From JAVKSM01 sp039583705 (GTDB taxonomy: Bacteria > Actinomycetota > Actinomycetes > Mycobacteriales > Pseudonocardiaceae), in the NCBI GenBank assembly GCA_039583705.1, contig JAVKSM010000136.1:1-7133 (forward strand): a stretch of DNA of 7,133 nt, given 5' to 3'. Shown in pieces: positions 1-6,079 of the stretch (position 1 is its first letter; every line of letters begins with the position of its first letter). The notes under the pieces were generated by a model. The model ran no database searches, was not told where the DNA came from, and saw nothing but the letters and a program-made list of their open reading frames with translations. The position numbers were made by a program, and so were the translations under genes.

Positions 1-117
1 CTGGATCCCCGGCTGGTCCAGCTGGCCCGGCTGCGCCCGGGCGCACCCCGGCCCACGGCGTGGGAGCTGGTCGCCGAGTTCCCACCCAAGCAGCGATCCG
101 CTGCCCGGCGCGAGTGA
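1..117 (+). CDS. C-terminal end of an unidentified protein (partial)
   Basis: Frame 1 is open from the left edge to a TGA at 115-117 and encodes 38 residues ending in KQRSAARRE. Most third positions are G or C (about 33 of 38), which fits real coding sequence in this genome. The tail is rich in Pro and Arg (RLRPGAPRPTAWELVAEFPP) and has no motif, membrane segment or catalytic signature that I recognise. Its start and most of its length lie outside the window, so no function is proposed. It points toward the IS3 remnant, and its stop is followed by non-coding sequence with small dyads that could aid termination. The alternative, a chance open frame at the window edge, is possible but less likely given the codon bias. 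Confidence 0.55.
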   Translation: MDPRLVQLARLRPGAPRPTAWELVAEFPPKQRSAARRE

Positions 118-240
118 CGGGACACCGGGCGTGCCTTCCTCCCCCTAGGTCGGTGGCCCGCCCGGCTAGCTCGCTAGGGCCGACGAAGTCGGCAAGATTG
201 AGTCAAGTTTGGGTTTATGCGGCGAGTCCGGCCTGGTGGG
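118..240. other. Non-coding spacer with small dyads and an AT-rich patch
   Basis: No gene is supported here. The stretch holds CCCTAG at 143-148 mirrored by CTAGGG at 174-179. A perfect 6-bp hairpin with a GAA loop (GCCGAC-GAA-GTCGGC) lies at 179-193. It is followed by a 26-bp patch at 194-219 that is only about 35 percent G+C, far below its surroundings. The hairpin could be a terminator for the gene ending at 117, but it has no T-run after it. The base composition suggests acquired or scrambled DNA next to the IS remnant. Confidence 0.4.
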
Positions 241-262
241 TGAGGCAACCCGGGGTGCCTCA
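241..262. repeat. 22-bp near-perfect palindrome at the IS truncation point
   Basis: The arms TGAGGCA (241-247) and TGCCTCA (256-262) are exact reverse complements, and the centre contains the palindrome CCCGGG (249-254). Ten of eleven symmetric base pairs match; only the 248/255 pair fails. The OrfB-like reading frame stops resembling an IS3 transposase at codon 265-267, so the palindrome abuts the deletion junction. It could be a protein-binding dyad, a hairpin that promoted the deletion, or a relic of another element's end. The bases TGA..C..CCCGGG.T.C also weakly match the IS end at 990-1019, which leaves open that it is a decayed left end. Confidence 0.5.
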
Positions 263-660
263 GACTGCCGGTCGACCAGGTCACTGGGGCGGGCCGCGGC
301 CGGGTCGGCGACGGTGGTGCGCACCCTGTTGGTGCGGGTGACTCCGCGCCACCCGTTGGCGCGCATCAGCCGCTCTACCGTGCACCGGGCCACCTCGATG
401 CCCTCCCGGTTCAGCTGCGCCCACATCTTCGCCGCGCCCTACAGCGACTCCGGCGGCCGGCGGCCCTGCTCATCGGGCTGGTAGACCCCGGATAGCACCT
501 CGGTGATCGTGGCGTCCCACAGCGCCCGCCTCGACGGCGCCCCAGACAGCTGCGCACAGGAGGTTCTCGGGGCGATCGGCGTGCCCAGCTCGGTGAGCGC
601 AGGGCAGATCGGAACGACCCCGAACTGCTCACGGTGCCCAGTGATGAACTCGCAGATCAA
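263..660 (-). pseudogene. IS3-family transposase OrfB, broken (nonsense codon and truncation)
   Basis: The frame opens at a TTG (660-658) overlapping the OrfA stop and begins MICEFITGHREQFGVVPICPAL, the typical start of IS3 OrfB with its HTH_21-type N-terminus. Codon 74 is TAG (441-439), within the context PESL*GAAKMWAQLNREGI. Relatives usually have Tyr at this point, so a single C-to-G change (TAC to TAG) explains it. The same frame continues with typical OrfB sequence (VARCTVERLMRANGWRGV...DLVDRQ) and then loses similarity at about 265. Only about 130 of the usual 280-300 residues remain. The whole rve/DDE catalytic core is absent, including the first Asp that normally follows an xQLWV(A/T)D motif. 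It is inactive whichever lesion came first. Confidence 0.88.
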
Positions 661-968
661 CGCGGCAGCGGGTCGCTCTCCCGCGTGAAGAAAGCCGTCG
701 CCGCCTTCAGGATCTCGATCGTGCGCTCCAACTCGGCGTTCTTACGCTTCAACGCCCGGATCTCCGCCGACTCCCCGCTGCTCACCTCCGGCCGCTGACC
801 AGCATCAACCCCGGCCTGCCGCAACCACTTCCGCAGCGTCTCGGCGTTCATCCCCAGTCGGCTAGACACAGCCTTGATCGCCGCCCACTCCCTCGGGTAG
901 TCCTCGGCATGGTCGCGCACCAACCGGAGCGCCTTCTCCCGGATCTGCTCGTCGTACTTGCTCGGCAT
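657..968 (-). CDS. IS3-family transposase OrfA (HTH protein)
   Basis: This 103-residue protein is of usual OrfA length. Residues about 29-50 (AIKAVSSRLGMNAETLRKWLRQ) form the helix-turn-helix that binds the IS ends. Residues about 70-94 (IRALKRKNAELERTIEILKAATAFF) form the heptad-spaced leucine zipper used for oligomerisation. The ATG at 968 is preceded by a good Shine-Dalgarno sequence (GGGAAGGA, 7 nt spacing), supporting this start. The stop TGA at 659-657 overlaps the TTG at which the OrfB frame opens, in the -1 register. That is the classical IS3 arrangement, where frameshifting gives OrfAB. I see no clear A6G-type slippery run; translational coupling is an alternative. The gene looks intact but has no functional OrfB partner here, so it may at most act as an end-binding protein for related copies. 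Confidence 0.9.
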   Translation of the reverse strand: MPSKYDEQIREKALRLVRDHAEDYPREWAAIKAVSSRLGMNAETLRKWLRQAGVDAGQRPEVSSGESAEIRALKRKNAELERTIEILKAATAFFTRESDPLPR

Positions 969-989
969 CGCGACATCCTTCCCAACTCA

Positions 990-1019
990 GAAGGTGTGCC
1001 CGAAACCCGGGGCGGTTCA
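990..1019 (-). repeat. Terminal inverted repeat (OrfA-proximal end) of the IS3-family element
   Basis: Read on the - strand the tip is TGAACCGCCCCGGG, followed by TTTCGGGCACACC. It lies 22 bp upstream of the OrfA start codon, as expected for the left (transposase-proximal) end of an IS3-family element. Position 1019 is taken as the outermost base because IS3 ends begin with TG. The matching partner repeat is absent or badly degraded on the other side, so the boundary rests on one end only. Confidence 0.65.
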
Positions 1020-1219
1020 AGGGTGCCCGGTGTCTTGCTGCCGACCGTTGCGCTTGATCGACCGCGGCCCAACTCCTTGCGGACCATGCCTCCGTCCTCC
1101 AGGACTGCTGCCGGCGAGTGCCAGACATGGCCAGACGCGTGCCTCCCCTGCCTGGCTCGCCTAGGTAAACCTCCAGGTCACACAGTGGGCATGCCTGGGG
1201 GTCTGACCCCCGGCGGGAG
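1020..1219. other. Gene-free spacer between the IS end and the ATPase gene
   Basis: No credible gene lies in these 200 bp. The short open frames on either strand have no codon bias or motif that I recognise. There is a small direct repeat of GCCAGAC near 1120-1136, and the left side begins exactly at the IS tip. The right side holds the probable terminator of the ATPase gene (see 1195-1213). The stretch may be the eroded remains of whatever followed the ATPase gene before the IS inserted. Confidence 0.4.
1195..1213 (-). terminator. Probable terminator hairpin after the ATPase gene
   Basis: Read on the - strand, eight bases after the TGA (1222-1220), is GGGGGT-CAG-ACCCCC (1211-1197), a perfect 6-bp GC-rich stem with a 3-nt loop, extendable by one more pair across a mismatch. 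There is no U-tract, which is common for actinobacterial terminators. Position and stem strength support it; the missing T-run leaves doubt. Confidence 0.5.
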
Positions 1220-4200
1220 TCAGGCGGCCAGATACGGGACCTGGACGGTGAGCAGCTCGCCGTCGCCGAGGTGGAGCAGGCCGCGGCCGGCGTGGACCGG
1301 CTGGCCGATGACACTGCGGGGCAGTCGGATGCCGATCAGGTCACCCTCGGTGGTGGACTGTGGGGCGAGCAGGAGCCCACGCCGCGCCTTCTTCATCTCC
1401 ACCTGCCAGCCGGAGAAGCCGGCGCAGACACCCTCGGCGTCCCCGGCGATCACCAGCGCCCGGCCGGAGCCGGTGCCGGCGCGCAGCAACCCGAGCAGCT
1501 CGTCGCCCGCCTGGCAGTCCCGTTGCAGCTCCGCGTCGTCGACGACCACCACGGCCCGCTCCGGCGCGCTGTGCAGCGCGGCGGCCAGGTCGGCGGAGCT
1601 CAGGCCGGGGCCGGCCAGCACGATCGCGCCGTGATCGGCGAGCCCGCCCAGCGGCGAGGACCGGGGGGTGACCGCGATGACACCGACCCCGACGCGCAGC
1701 AGCGACCGGGCCATCACGAGCAGCGCCGTGCTGCGGCCGGAGCCGGGCGGACCGGCCACCACGAAGCCCGGGGTGCCGGTGGCCAGATTGGAACCGTAGG
1801 CGCGCAGCGTGTCCCCACCGACCCCGACCAACGCCCGCATCGAGCCGGGCTGCCCGGCATCCTCGCGCATCCCCCATGCCTGCTCGAAGCTCACCCGGGC
1901 CGGCAGGACGTCGACGCGGAACGGCCGCAGCCCGGGTGGCAGCTCGGCCTCCCGCTTGCGCGCCTGCTCGGCGATGCGGGCCAACGCGCTGGCCTGGCCC
2001 TGACCCGTCGGATCCGGGGCGAGCAGCGCGACCTGGGTCTCCACGGCGGACTCCGCCCGCAGTGCGCGACCCGGCGGCATGGTGTCGGCGAGCTTGCGCG
2101 GGTTGATGCCGACCAGCGAGAAGTCGGTGCGGTCGGGTAGCTGGAAGACCATCTTGTTCTCGGTCAGGGTGGACATCCGCCCGGACAGCAGCGAGCGGTC
2201 CCCCGTGATGACCAGGTGCAGGCCGACACTGGCACCCTCTCGCAGGATGCGCTGGATCTCGTCGGTGAGCCGCCCGTTGTCGATCTCGCCGAGTGAGATC
2301 GTGAAGGACTCCCATCTGTCGATCAGCGCCACGAGGTGCGGCAGGCGCCGCTCGGGGGCCACGGCGGCCCGCTGCTCGTCGACGTCGGCGAAGCCGGACT
2401 CACCGAGCGTCTCGACCCGGCGAGCCATCTCGCCGGTCAATCGGGTGATCAGCCGGACGGCTCTTTCGGTCTGCGTGTTGCGTACCACCGCGCCGCAGTG
2501 CGGCAGCTCGGCGATCGGAAGCAGCGCGCCGTTGCCGCAGTCGATCCCGTACATGTGCACGTCCGCCGCCGAGTGCACCCGGCCGATCGATCCGGCGATC
2601 GTTCGCAGGATCTGCGAGCGTCCGGTGCGAGGGCCCCCGGCGACGAACATGTGACCGAACGTGGGAAGGTCCAGGCATGCCACGCGTTGCTGCTGGTCGG
2701 CCGGCAGGTCGTCGACCGCGTAGGGGACCGGGGCGAGCCGTCCCGGCACGGCCTCCGGCGCCTGCAGGTCGTTGAGGACGATCCGCTCCGACAGCGCCGG
2801 TAGCCACGGTCTGGGCTGGGGTGGAACGCCGAGGGCTTGGTTGGCCTTGCGGATCGCCTCGACGAGCACGGCCAAGTCGGTGACCTCCTCGTCGGCCACG
2901 GCTCGCCTGGGCGCCGCCGGCGGCGGCTGGCCGAGCCGGGACGGGTCGAGGGTGGCCGCCCAGGGTTGCGCCAGCCCGGCCGGCCCGGTGCCGGGGCGAC
3001 GGCCACCGACCCGGCCGGTCTGCACCGGGACCAGCGAACTCGCGCCGCACCGGACGTAGGCCCGGCCCGGGGTCGCCTTCGTGATCCGGGCAGCGTCCGG
3101 ACCGTCGATCACGTCGGCGGACTCGGCGGCGTCGGTGACCCGCAGCGCGATCCGCAGGTCGGTGTTCGCCCGAATCTCCGGCGAGACCACTCCGCTGGGT
3201 CGCTGGGTCGCCAGGATCAGGTGGATACCCAGCGACCGGCCGCGGCGGGCCAGGTCGACCAGGCCGGTGACGAAGTCCGGCAGCTCGCGGACCAGCGAGG
3301 CGAACTCGTCGATGACGATCAGCAGCCGCGGCAACGGAGGCAGCTCCGGGTTGGCGCCGGCGACGAGCAGGTACGCCTCGATGTCCGCGGCGCCGGCCTG
3401 GGCGAGCAGCCGCTCCCGGCGGCGCAGCTCGGCCGAGATCGACTCCAGCGCCCGCTCCACGAGATGCGCATCCAGGTCGGTGACCATGCCAGCGGTGTGC
3501 GGCAGGTCCATGCAGTCCTTGAACGCGCTGCCACCTTTGTAGTCGACCAGCACGAACGTCATCGCGTCCGGCCGGTTGGCCACCGCGAGCGAGGCCACCA
3601 GGGTCTGCAGGAGTTCGGACTTGCCGGCTCCGGTGGTGCCGGCCACCAGCCCGTGCGGGCCGTCCCGGCGGATGTCGATCGCGAACGAGCCGTCGAGCGA
3701 GGCCCCCAGCAGCGCCTCGGTGCTGCGCCCGCCGGCCCGCCACCGCGCGATGACCGCCTCCGGGGTCGGGGGCTCCAACCCCAGCAGGTCCAACAGCCGG
3801 CAGGAACCCGGCAGCGCCGCCTCCTCCTCCGTACCGCTGACGTCGCGCAGCGGGGCCAGGCCGCGGGCCAGCCGCTCGCACCAACCCGGCGTGACGTACT
3901 CGGGGCGGACGTTCTCCACCGCAGCCTCGCCGGTCTGGCGCACCTGCAGGCCACCGGCCGGGTCCACCGTTACCGTCGCCTGGCACTCCGCGGGCAGCAG
4001 CCGCCCGTCGGCGTCCAGGCACACCGCGTGGACGCCGACCGAGGGGCCCTCCTTGAGGATCTGGACCACCCCCGGAAGCGAGCGAAACCGCCGGGCGCCG
4101 TCGAGGACGACCACGATGTCCGGGTCGGTGAAGGCGACCGCTCCGGACTCGCGCAGCGCCTTGCGCCGCGCCGACACGACCGCGCCCAACTCGGTCACGC

Positions 4201-5584
4201 GCCGGCCGACGGTCTCGGTGTCGGCGCCGACCAACGCGGTGGTGTAGGAGGCGTCAGGCGGCCGAGCGTGCGGCAGCCATCGCACCCAGCGCCAGTAGGC
4301 CAGGCCCGCGGCGTCGGTCAGGACGTAGATCTGCAGGTCGTTGGGACTGTGCAGCACCGCGGTCTGGGCGAGCACCCAGCGGGCCAGTGCCCGGGGCGTC
4401 TCTGCCGGCCCGGCGATGCCCAGCACGCCGCGCTCGTGCAGCGGCACGGTGACCGGCACGTCCAAGGCCGTCCAGGCCACCGAGCGCCGGTGCTCCTCGC
4501 GGCTCGGGTCGTCGAGCACGACATCGGACGGCAGGTCGCCGGTGCCAACCCGAAGCACCAGGTAGTCGGGGTCGTCGCGGCGGCGTTGCCACAACCCGCT
4601 GCGCGGGCCGGCCGCGGTGAGCAGGATGGCTGCCGGGTCCGGGCACTGGACGCGTCGACTCGTCTCCTCAGCGTGCAGCGCAGTCCTGGCTTCCACCTCG
4701 AGGGCGGTCTTGCGCTGCAGGTACTCGGCGTGCCGCTGCCGATAGGACCGGCGACCGGACCGTCGGTCGGTGACGTAGCTCCCGATCACCATGACCGGGC
4801 TGAGCAGGGCGAAGCCGAGGTAGCCAAACGACTTCTGGAAGTACGCCATGCCTCCCGCCAGGACAAGCGGGGCGATGGCCATGAGGATCGGCAACGGCCG
4901 GCGCTCACCCTGGGTCGGTGCCGGCGGGACCCGGAACCGGGTCTGCAGGGTCGGCGGTCGCAGCCGGGGCGGCCGGTTGTAGTCCAAGCCGGCCCCGTCC
5001 TCCGACCGCTGCACCGCAGCGTCCGGCGCTGCCGGGACGGCGAGCTCGAAGACGGTCCACCCGACGATCAACTGGCCACCGACCGGCCACGCTGCCGGGC
5101 CGGTGAGCCGCTCGCCGTCCAGCCAGGAAGGCAGCTCGGCCCTCGGGGTCACCGTGACGGTGCCGTCAGCAGCCACCTCGACCTCGACGGCGACCGGCGG
5201 CAGCGTGGGATCTTCGACGGTGACCGCGACGTCCGCTCCGCTCCCGATCAGCTCGACCCCCGGGTCCAGCCGGAAGACACCGCCCGCATCCGGGCCGCTG
5301 ACCACCCGCACCTCCACCAGGCCGGCCGGCTCCGGCCGTGGGCAGCCCTCCGGGCCGTCCAGGCTCACCAGCGCGCCATCCCGCAGCGGTGAGGCGGACA
5401 GTGGCGCCCCCGCAGGCACGACCTCGCCGTCGACGTAGAGGGGCACGGAGCCCCCGCCTGGCCGCACCAATCCAGTGACCGCGGCGCTGACCTGGCCCAC
5501 CGTCGCCTCCGGCTCGGTGTCAACCAGGACGTCCGAATGCCGTCCGGCAACCGGGTCGACGACCGTGAACGTCAGGCGCACCAT
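1220..5584 (-). CDS. EssC/EccC-type type VII secretion ATPase (FHA-like plus FtsK/SpoIIIE domains)
   Basis: The 1454-residue protein is a membrane-anchored motor of the type VII secretion class, which moves WXG100 proteins across the membrane. Residues 1-76 look ubiquitin-like (LTFTVVDP...LYVDGEVV...SPLRDGALVSL). Residues 89-183 are FHA-like but lack the usual Arg, Ser and His of the phosphothreonine pocket. Two membrane segments lie at about 231-249 and 254-271. Residues 340-590 resemble the degenerate D0 ATPase module (GIAGPAETPRAL, VVVLDGAR). FtsK domain 1 has a canonical Walker A (GTTGAGKS, K655), the VDYKGGSAF signature (680-688), Walker B (LLIVIDE, D759/E760) and LATQRPS (791-797). Domain 2 has GGPRTGRS (983-990) and LVALIDR (D1089). 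Domain 3 has GPPGSGRS (1278-1285) and VVVVDD (D1349/D1350). Both Walker A lysines of domains 2 and 3 are Arg. The ATG at 5584 is chosen over the one at 5647 because AGGAGG sits 8 nt before it. The divergent neighbour is a WXG100 protein, its likely substrate. The FHA-like N-terminus recalls Firmicute EssC more than mycobacterial EccC. Confidence 0.93.
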   Translation of the reverse strand: MVRLTFTVVDPVAGRHSDVLVDTEPEATVGQVSAAVTGLVRPGGGSVPLYVDGEVVPAGAPLSASPLRDGALVSLDGPEGCPRPEPAGLVEVRVVSGPDAGGVFRLDPGVELIGSGADVAVTVEDPTLPPVAVEVEVAADGTVTVTPRAELPSWLDGERLTGPAAWPVGGQLIVGWTVFELAVPAAPDAAVQRSEDGAGLDYNRPPRLRPPTLQTRFRVPPAPTQGERRPLPILMAIAPLVLAGGMAYFQKSFGYLGFALLSPVMVIGSYVTDRRSGRRSYRQRHAEYLQRKTALEVEARTALHAEETSRRVQCPDPAAILLTAAGPRSGLWQRRRDDPDYLVLRVGTGDLPSDVVLDDPSREEHRRSVAWTALDVPVTVPLHERGVLGIAGPAETPRALARWVLAQTAVLHSPNDLQIYVLTDAAGLAYWRWVRWLPHARPPDASYTTALVGADTETVGRRVTELGAVVSARRKALRESGAVAFTDPDIVVVLDGARRFRSLPGVVQILKEGPSVGVHAVCLDADGRLLPAECQATVTVDPAGGLQVRQTGEAAVENVRPEYVTPGWCERLARGLAPLRDVSGTEEEAALPGSCRLLDLLGLEPPTPEAVIARWRAGGRSTEALLGASLDGSFAIDIRRDGPHGLVAGTTGAGKSELLQTLVASLAVANRPDAMTFVLVDYKGGSAFKDCMDLPHTAGMVTDLDAHLVERALESISAELRRRERLLAQAGAADIEAYLLVAGANPELPPLPRLLIVIDEFASLVRELPDFVTGLVDLARRGRSLGIHLILATQRPSGVVSPEIRANTDLRIALRVTDAAESADVIDGPDAARITKATPGRAYVRCGASSLVPVQTGRVGGRRPGTGPAGLAQPWAATLDPSRLGQPPPAAPRRAVADEEVTDLAVLVEAIRKANQALGVPPQPRPWLPALSERIVLNDLQAPEAVPGRLAPVPYAVDDLPADQQQRVACLDLPTFGHMFVAGGPRTGRSQILRTIAGSIGRVHSAADVHMYGIDCGNGALLPIAELPHCGAVVRNTQTERAVRLITRLTGEMARRVETLGESGFADVDEQRAAVAPERRLPHLVALIDRWESFTISLGEIDNGRLTDEIQRILREGASVGLHLVITGDRSLLSGRMSTLTENKMVFQLPDRTDFSLVGINPRKLADTMPPGRALRAESAVETQVALLAPDPTGQGQASALARIAEQARKREAELPPGLRPFRVDVLPARVSFEQAWGMREDAGQPGSMRALVGVGGDTLRAYGSNLATGTPGFVVAGPPGSGRSTALLVMARSLLRVGVGVIAVTPRSSPLGGLADHGAIVLAGPGLSSADLAAALHSAPERAVVVVDDAELQRDCQAGDELLGLLRAGTGSGRALVIAGDAEGVCAGFSGWQVEMKKARRGLLLAPQSTTEGDLIGIRLPRSVIGQPVHAGRGLLHLGDGELLTVQVPYLAA

Positions 5585-5598
5585 GTCTTCCCCCTCCT
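5585..5598 (-). promoter_or_regulatory. Shine-Dalgarno site fixing the ATPase start
   Basis: On the - strand AGGAGG (5598-5593) lies 8 nt before the ATG at 5584-5582. The upstream in-frame ATG at 5647 would add 21 residues (beginning MGVRCGDRSRV), which do not resemble the family's usual start, whereas residues after 5584 (MVRLTFTVVDP) do. Confidence 0.8.
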
Positions 5599-5769
5599 GT
5601 TGCGGCCGTGCTCCGACCCTCGAACGGTCACCGCAACGAACCCCCATGGTGGATCAGCGACCGACCCGGTACGGTGGAAACGCTATCGACGGACCGCGGG
5701 CCGAGTCGGACAGCAGCCAGCGTACGTGCTGAACGACCACTCTGCGGTAGTGGGGAAGGGAGCACCAGC
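5585..5769. promoter_or_regulatory. Divergent control region between the ATPase and WXG100 genes
   Basis: The 185 bp between the two start codons must hold promoters for both genes if they are not read from afar. Weak -10-like hexamers overlap near the middle: TACGGT at 5670-5675 on the + strand and TAGCGT at 5685-5680 on the - strand. Neither has a convincing -35 box at standard spacing. If both were used, the promoters would interfere and could be co-regulated. The + strand frame of the WXG100 gene is open back to about 5608, but nothing upstream of 5770 looks like coding sequence of that family. Confidence 0.35.
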
Positions 5770-6066
5770 ATGCCGAACGTCAACGTGACCTACGAGGAGA
5801 TGCGGAACGCCGGCAGGCAACTCCAAGCAGGCAAGAACGACATCGAGACCCGCCTGAGCCAGCTCAAGGGCCAGGTCGACCAGCTCGTCGCGGGGGGGTA
5901 CGTCACCGACGTGTCGAGCAAGCAGTTCCAGACCTCCTACGACGAGTTCAACAAGGGCGCCCGCCAGACGATCGAGGGCTTGGAGGGCATGAGCTCCTAC
6001 CTGAACGGCGCCGCCGACGCATTCCAGCAGACCGACCAGCAGCTCTCACAGCAGCTTCACCGCTAG
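5770..6066 (+). CDS. WXG100-family (ESAT-6-like) type VII secretion substrate
   Basis: This is a 98-residue, helical, Gln-rich protein of the standard WXG100 length, without signal peptide or membrane segment. Two amphipathic helices (about 6-40 and 50-92) flank a turn, AGGYVTDVSSKQF (41-53). The turn occupies the WXG position; here Trp-x-Gly is replaced by Tyr-Val-Thr, as in an actinobacterial branch with GG(F/Y)VTD turns. The C-terminal helix has F85-x-x-x-D89, aligning with the YxxxD/E export signal but with Phe for Tyr. The ATG at 5770 is preceded by AAGGGAG with 7 nt spacing, supporting this start. It is transcribed divergently from the EssC/EccC-like ATPase, its probable export motor. 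Only one WXG100 gene is present, so it would form a homodimer or pair with a partner encoded elsewhere. Function after export is unknown. Confidence 0.9.
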   Translation: MPNVNVTYEEMRNAGRQLQAGKNDIETRLSQLKGQVDQLVAGGYVTDVSSKQFQTSYDEFNKGARQTIEGLEGMSSYLNGAADAFQQTDQQLSQQLHR

Positions 6067-6079
6067 CCCCGTTCAGCGG
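6060..6079. terminator. Small hairpin spanning two convergent stop codons (weak bidirectional terminator candidate)
   Basis: CCGCT (6060-6064) pairs with AGCGG (6075-6079) across a 10-nt loop. The stem arms overlap the TAG of the WXG100 gene (6064-6066) and the stop of the TetR gene (6075-6073). The stem is only 5 bp and there is no T-run on either strand, so the case rests mainly on position: the genes converge with six bases between them. Confidence 0.3.

Larger units (their letters stand above)
263..1019 (-). mobile_element. Truncated IS3-family insertion sequence remnant
   Basis: The region has the two-gene IS3 layout on the - strand: an OrfA with HTH and leucine zipper, overlapped by an OrfB. 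The right end is at 1019. Read on the - strand it starts TGAACCGCCCCGGGTTTCGG, which begins with TG and has the GC-rich look of actinobacterial IS3 ends. The left part is missing: OrfB homology stops near 265, before the catalytic DDE domain. OrfB also carries a stop codon. The element cannot produce its own complete transposase. A target duplication cannot be tested because the true left end is lost. Subgroup assignment would need comparison with ISfinder. Confidence 0.85.

Noticed and set aside
657..720. Programmed frameshift slippery site between OrfA and OrfB
   Set aside because: No A-rich X-XXY-YYZ heptamer is present near the overlap; only a TTTCTTC run was seen, which is not a standard site, so no specific site is annotated.
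1011..1024. A GGTTCAAGG string resembling a tRNA T-arm
   Set aside because: It is the tip of the IS inverted repeat plus flank; no acceptor, D or anticodon stems can be formed around it.
862..1314. Open frames on both strands across the 1020-1219 spacer
   Set aside because: They run through the IS end and into the ATPase gene in other frames, have no ribosome site that fits, and encode low-complexity sequence.
2837..5392. An 851-codon open frame on the + strand opposite the ATPase gene
   Set aside because: It is the antisense shadow of a high-GC gene: its translation is rich in Arg, Gly, Gln and His with no domain, whereas the - strand product has clear FtsK motifs along its whole length.
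5585..5647. An upstream ATG that would extend the ATPase by 21 residues
   Set aside because: The extension is Arg-rich and unlike the family start, and the internal ATG at 5584 has a near-ideal AGGAGG site 8 nt upstream.
5608..5769. In-frame N-terminal extension of the WXG100 protein
   Set aside because: WXG100 proteins are about 100 residues long and the ATG at 5770 has a good Shine-Dalgarno site; the extension has no family resemblance and overlaps the divergent control region.
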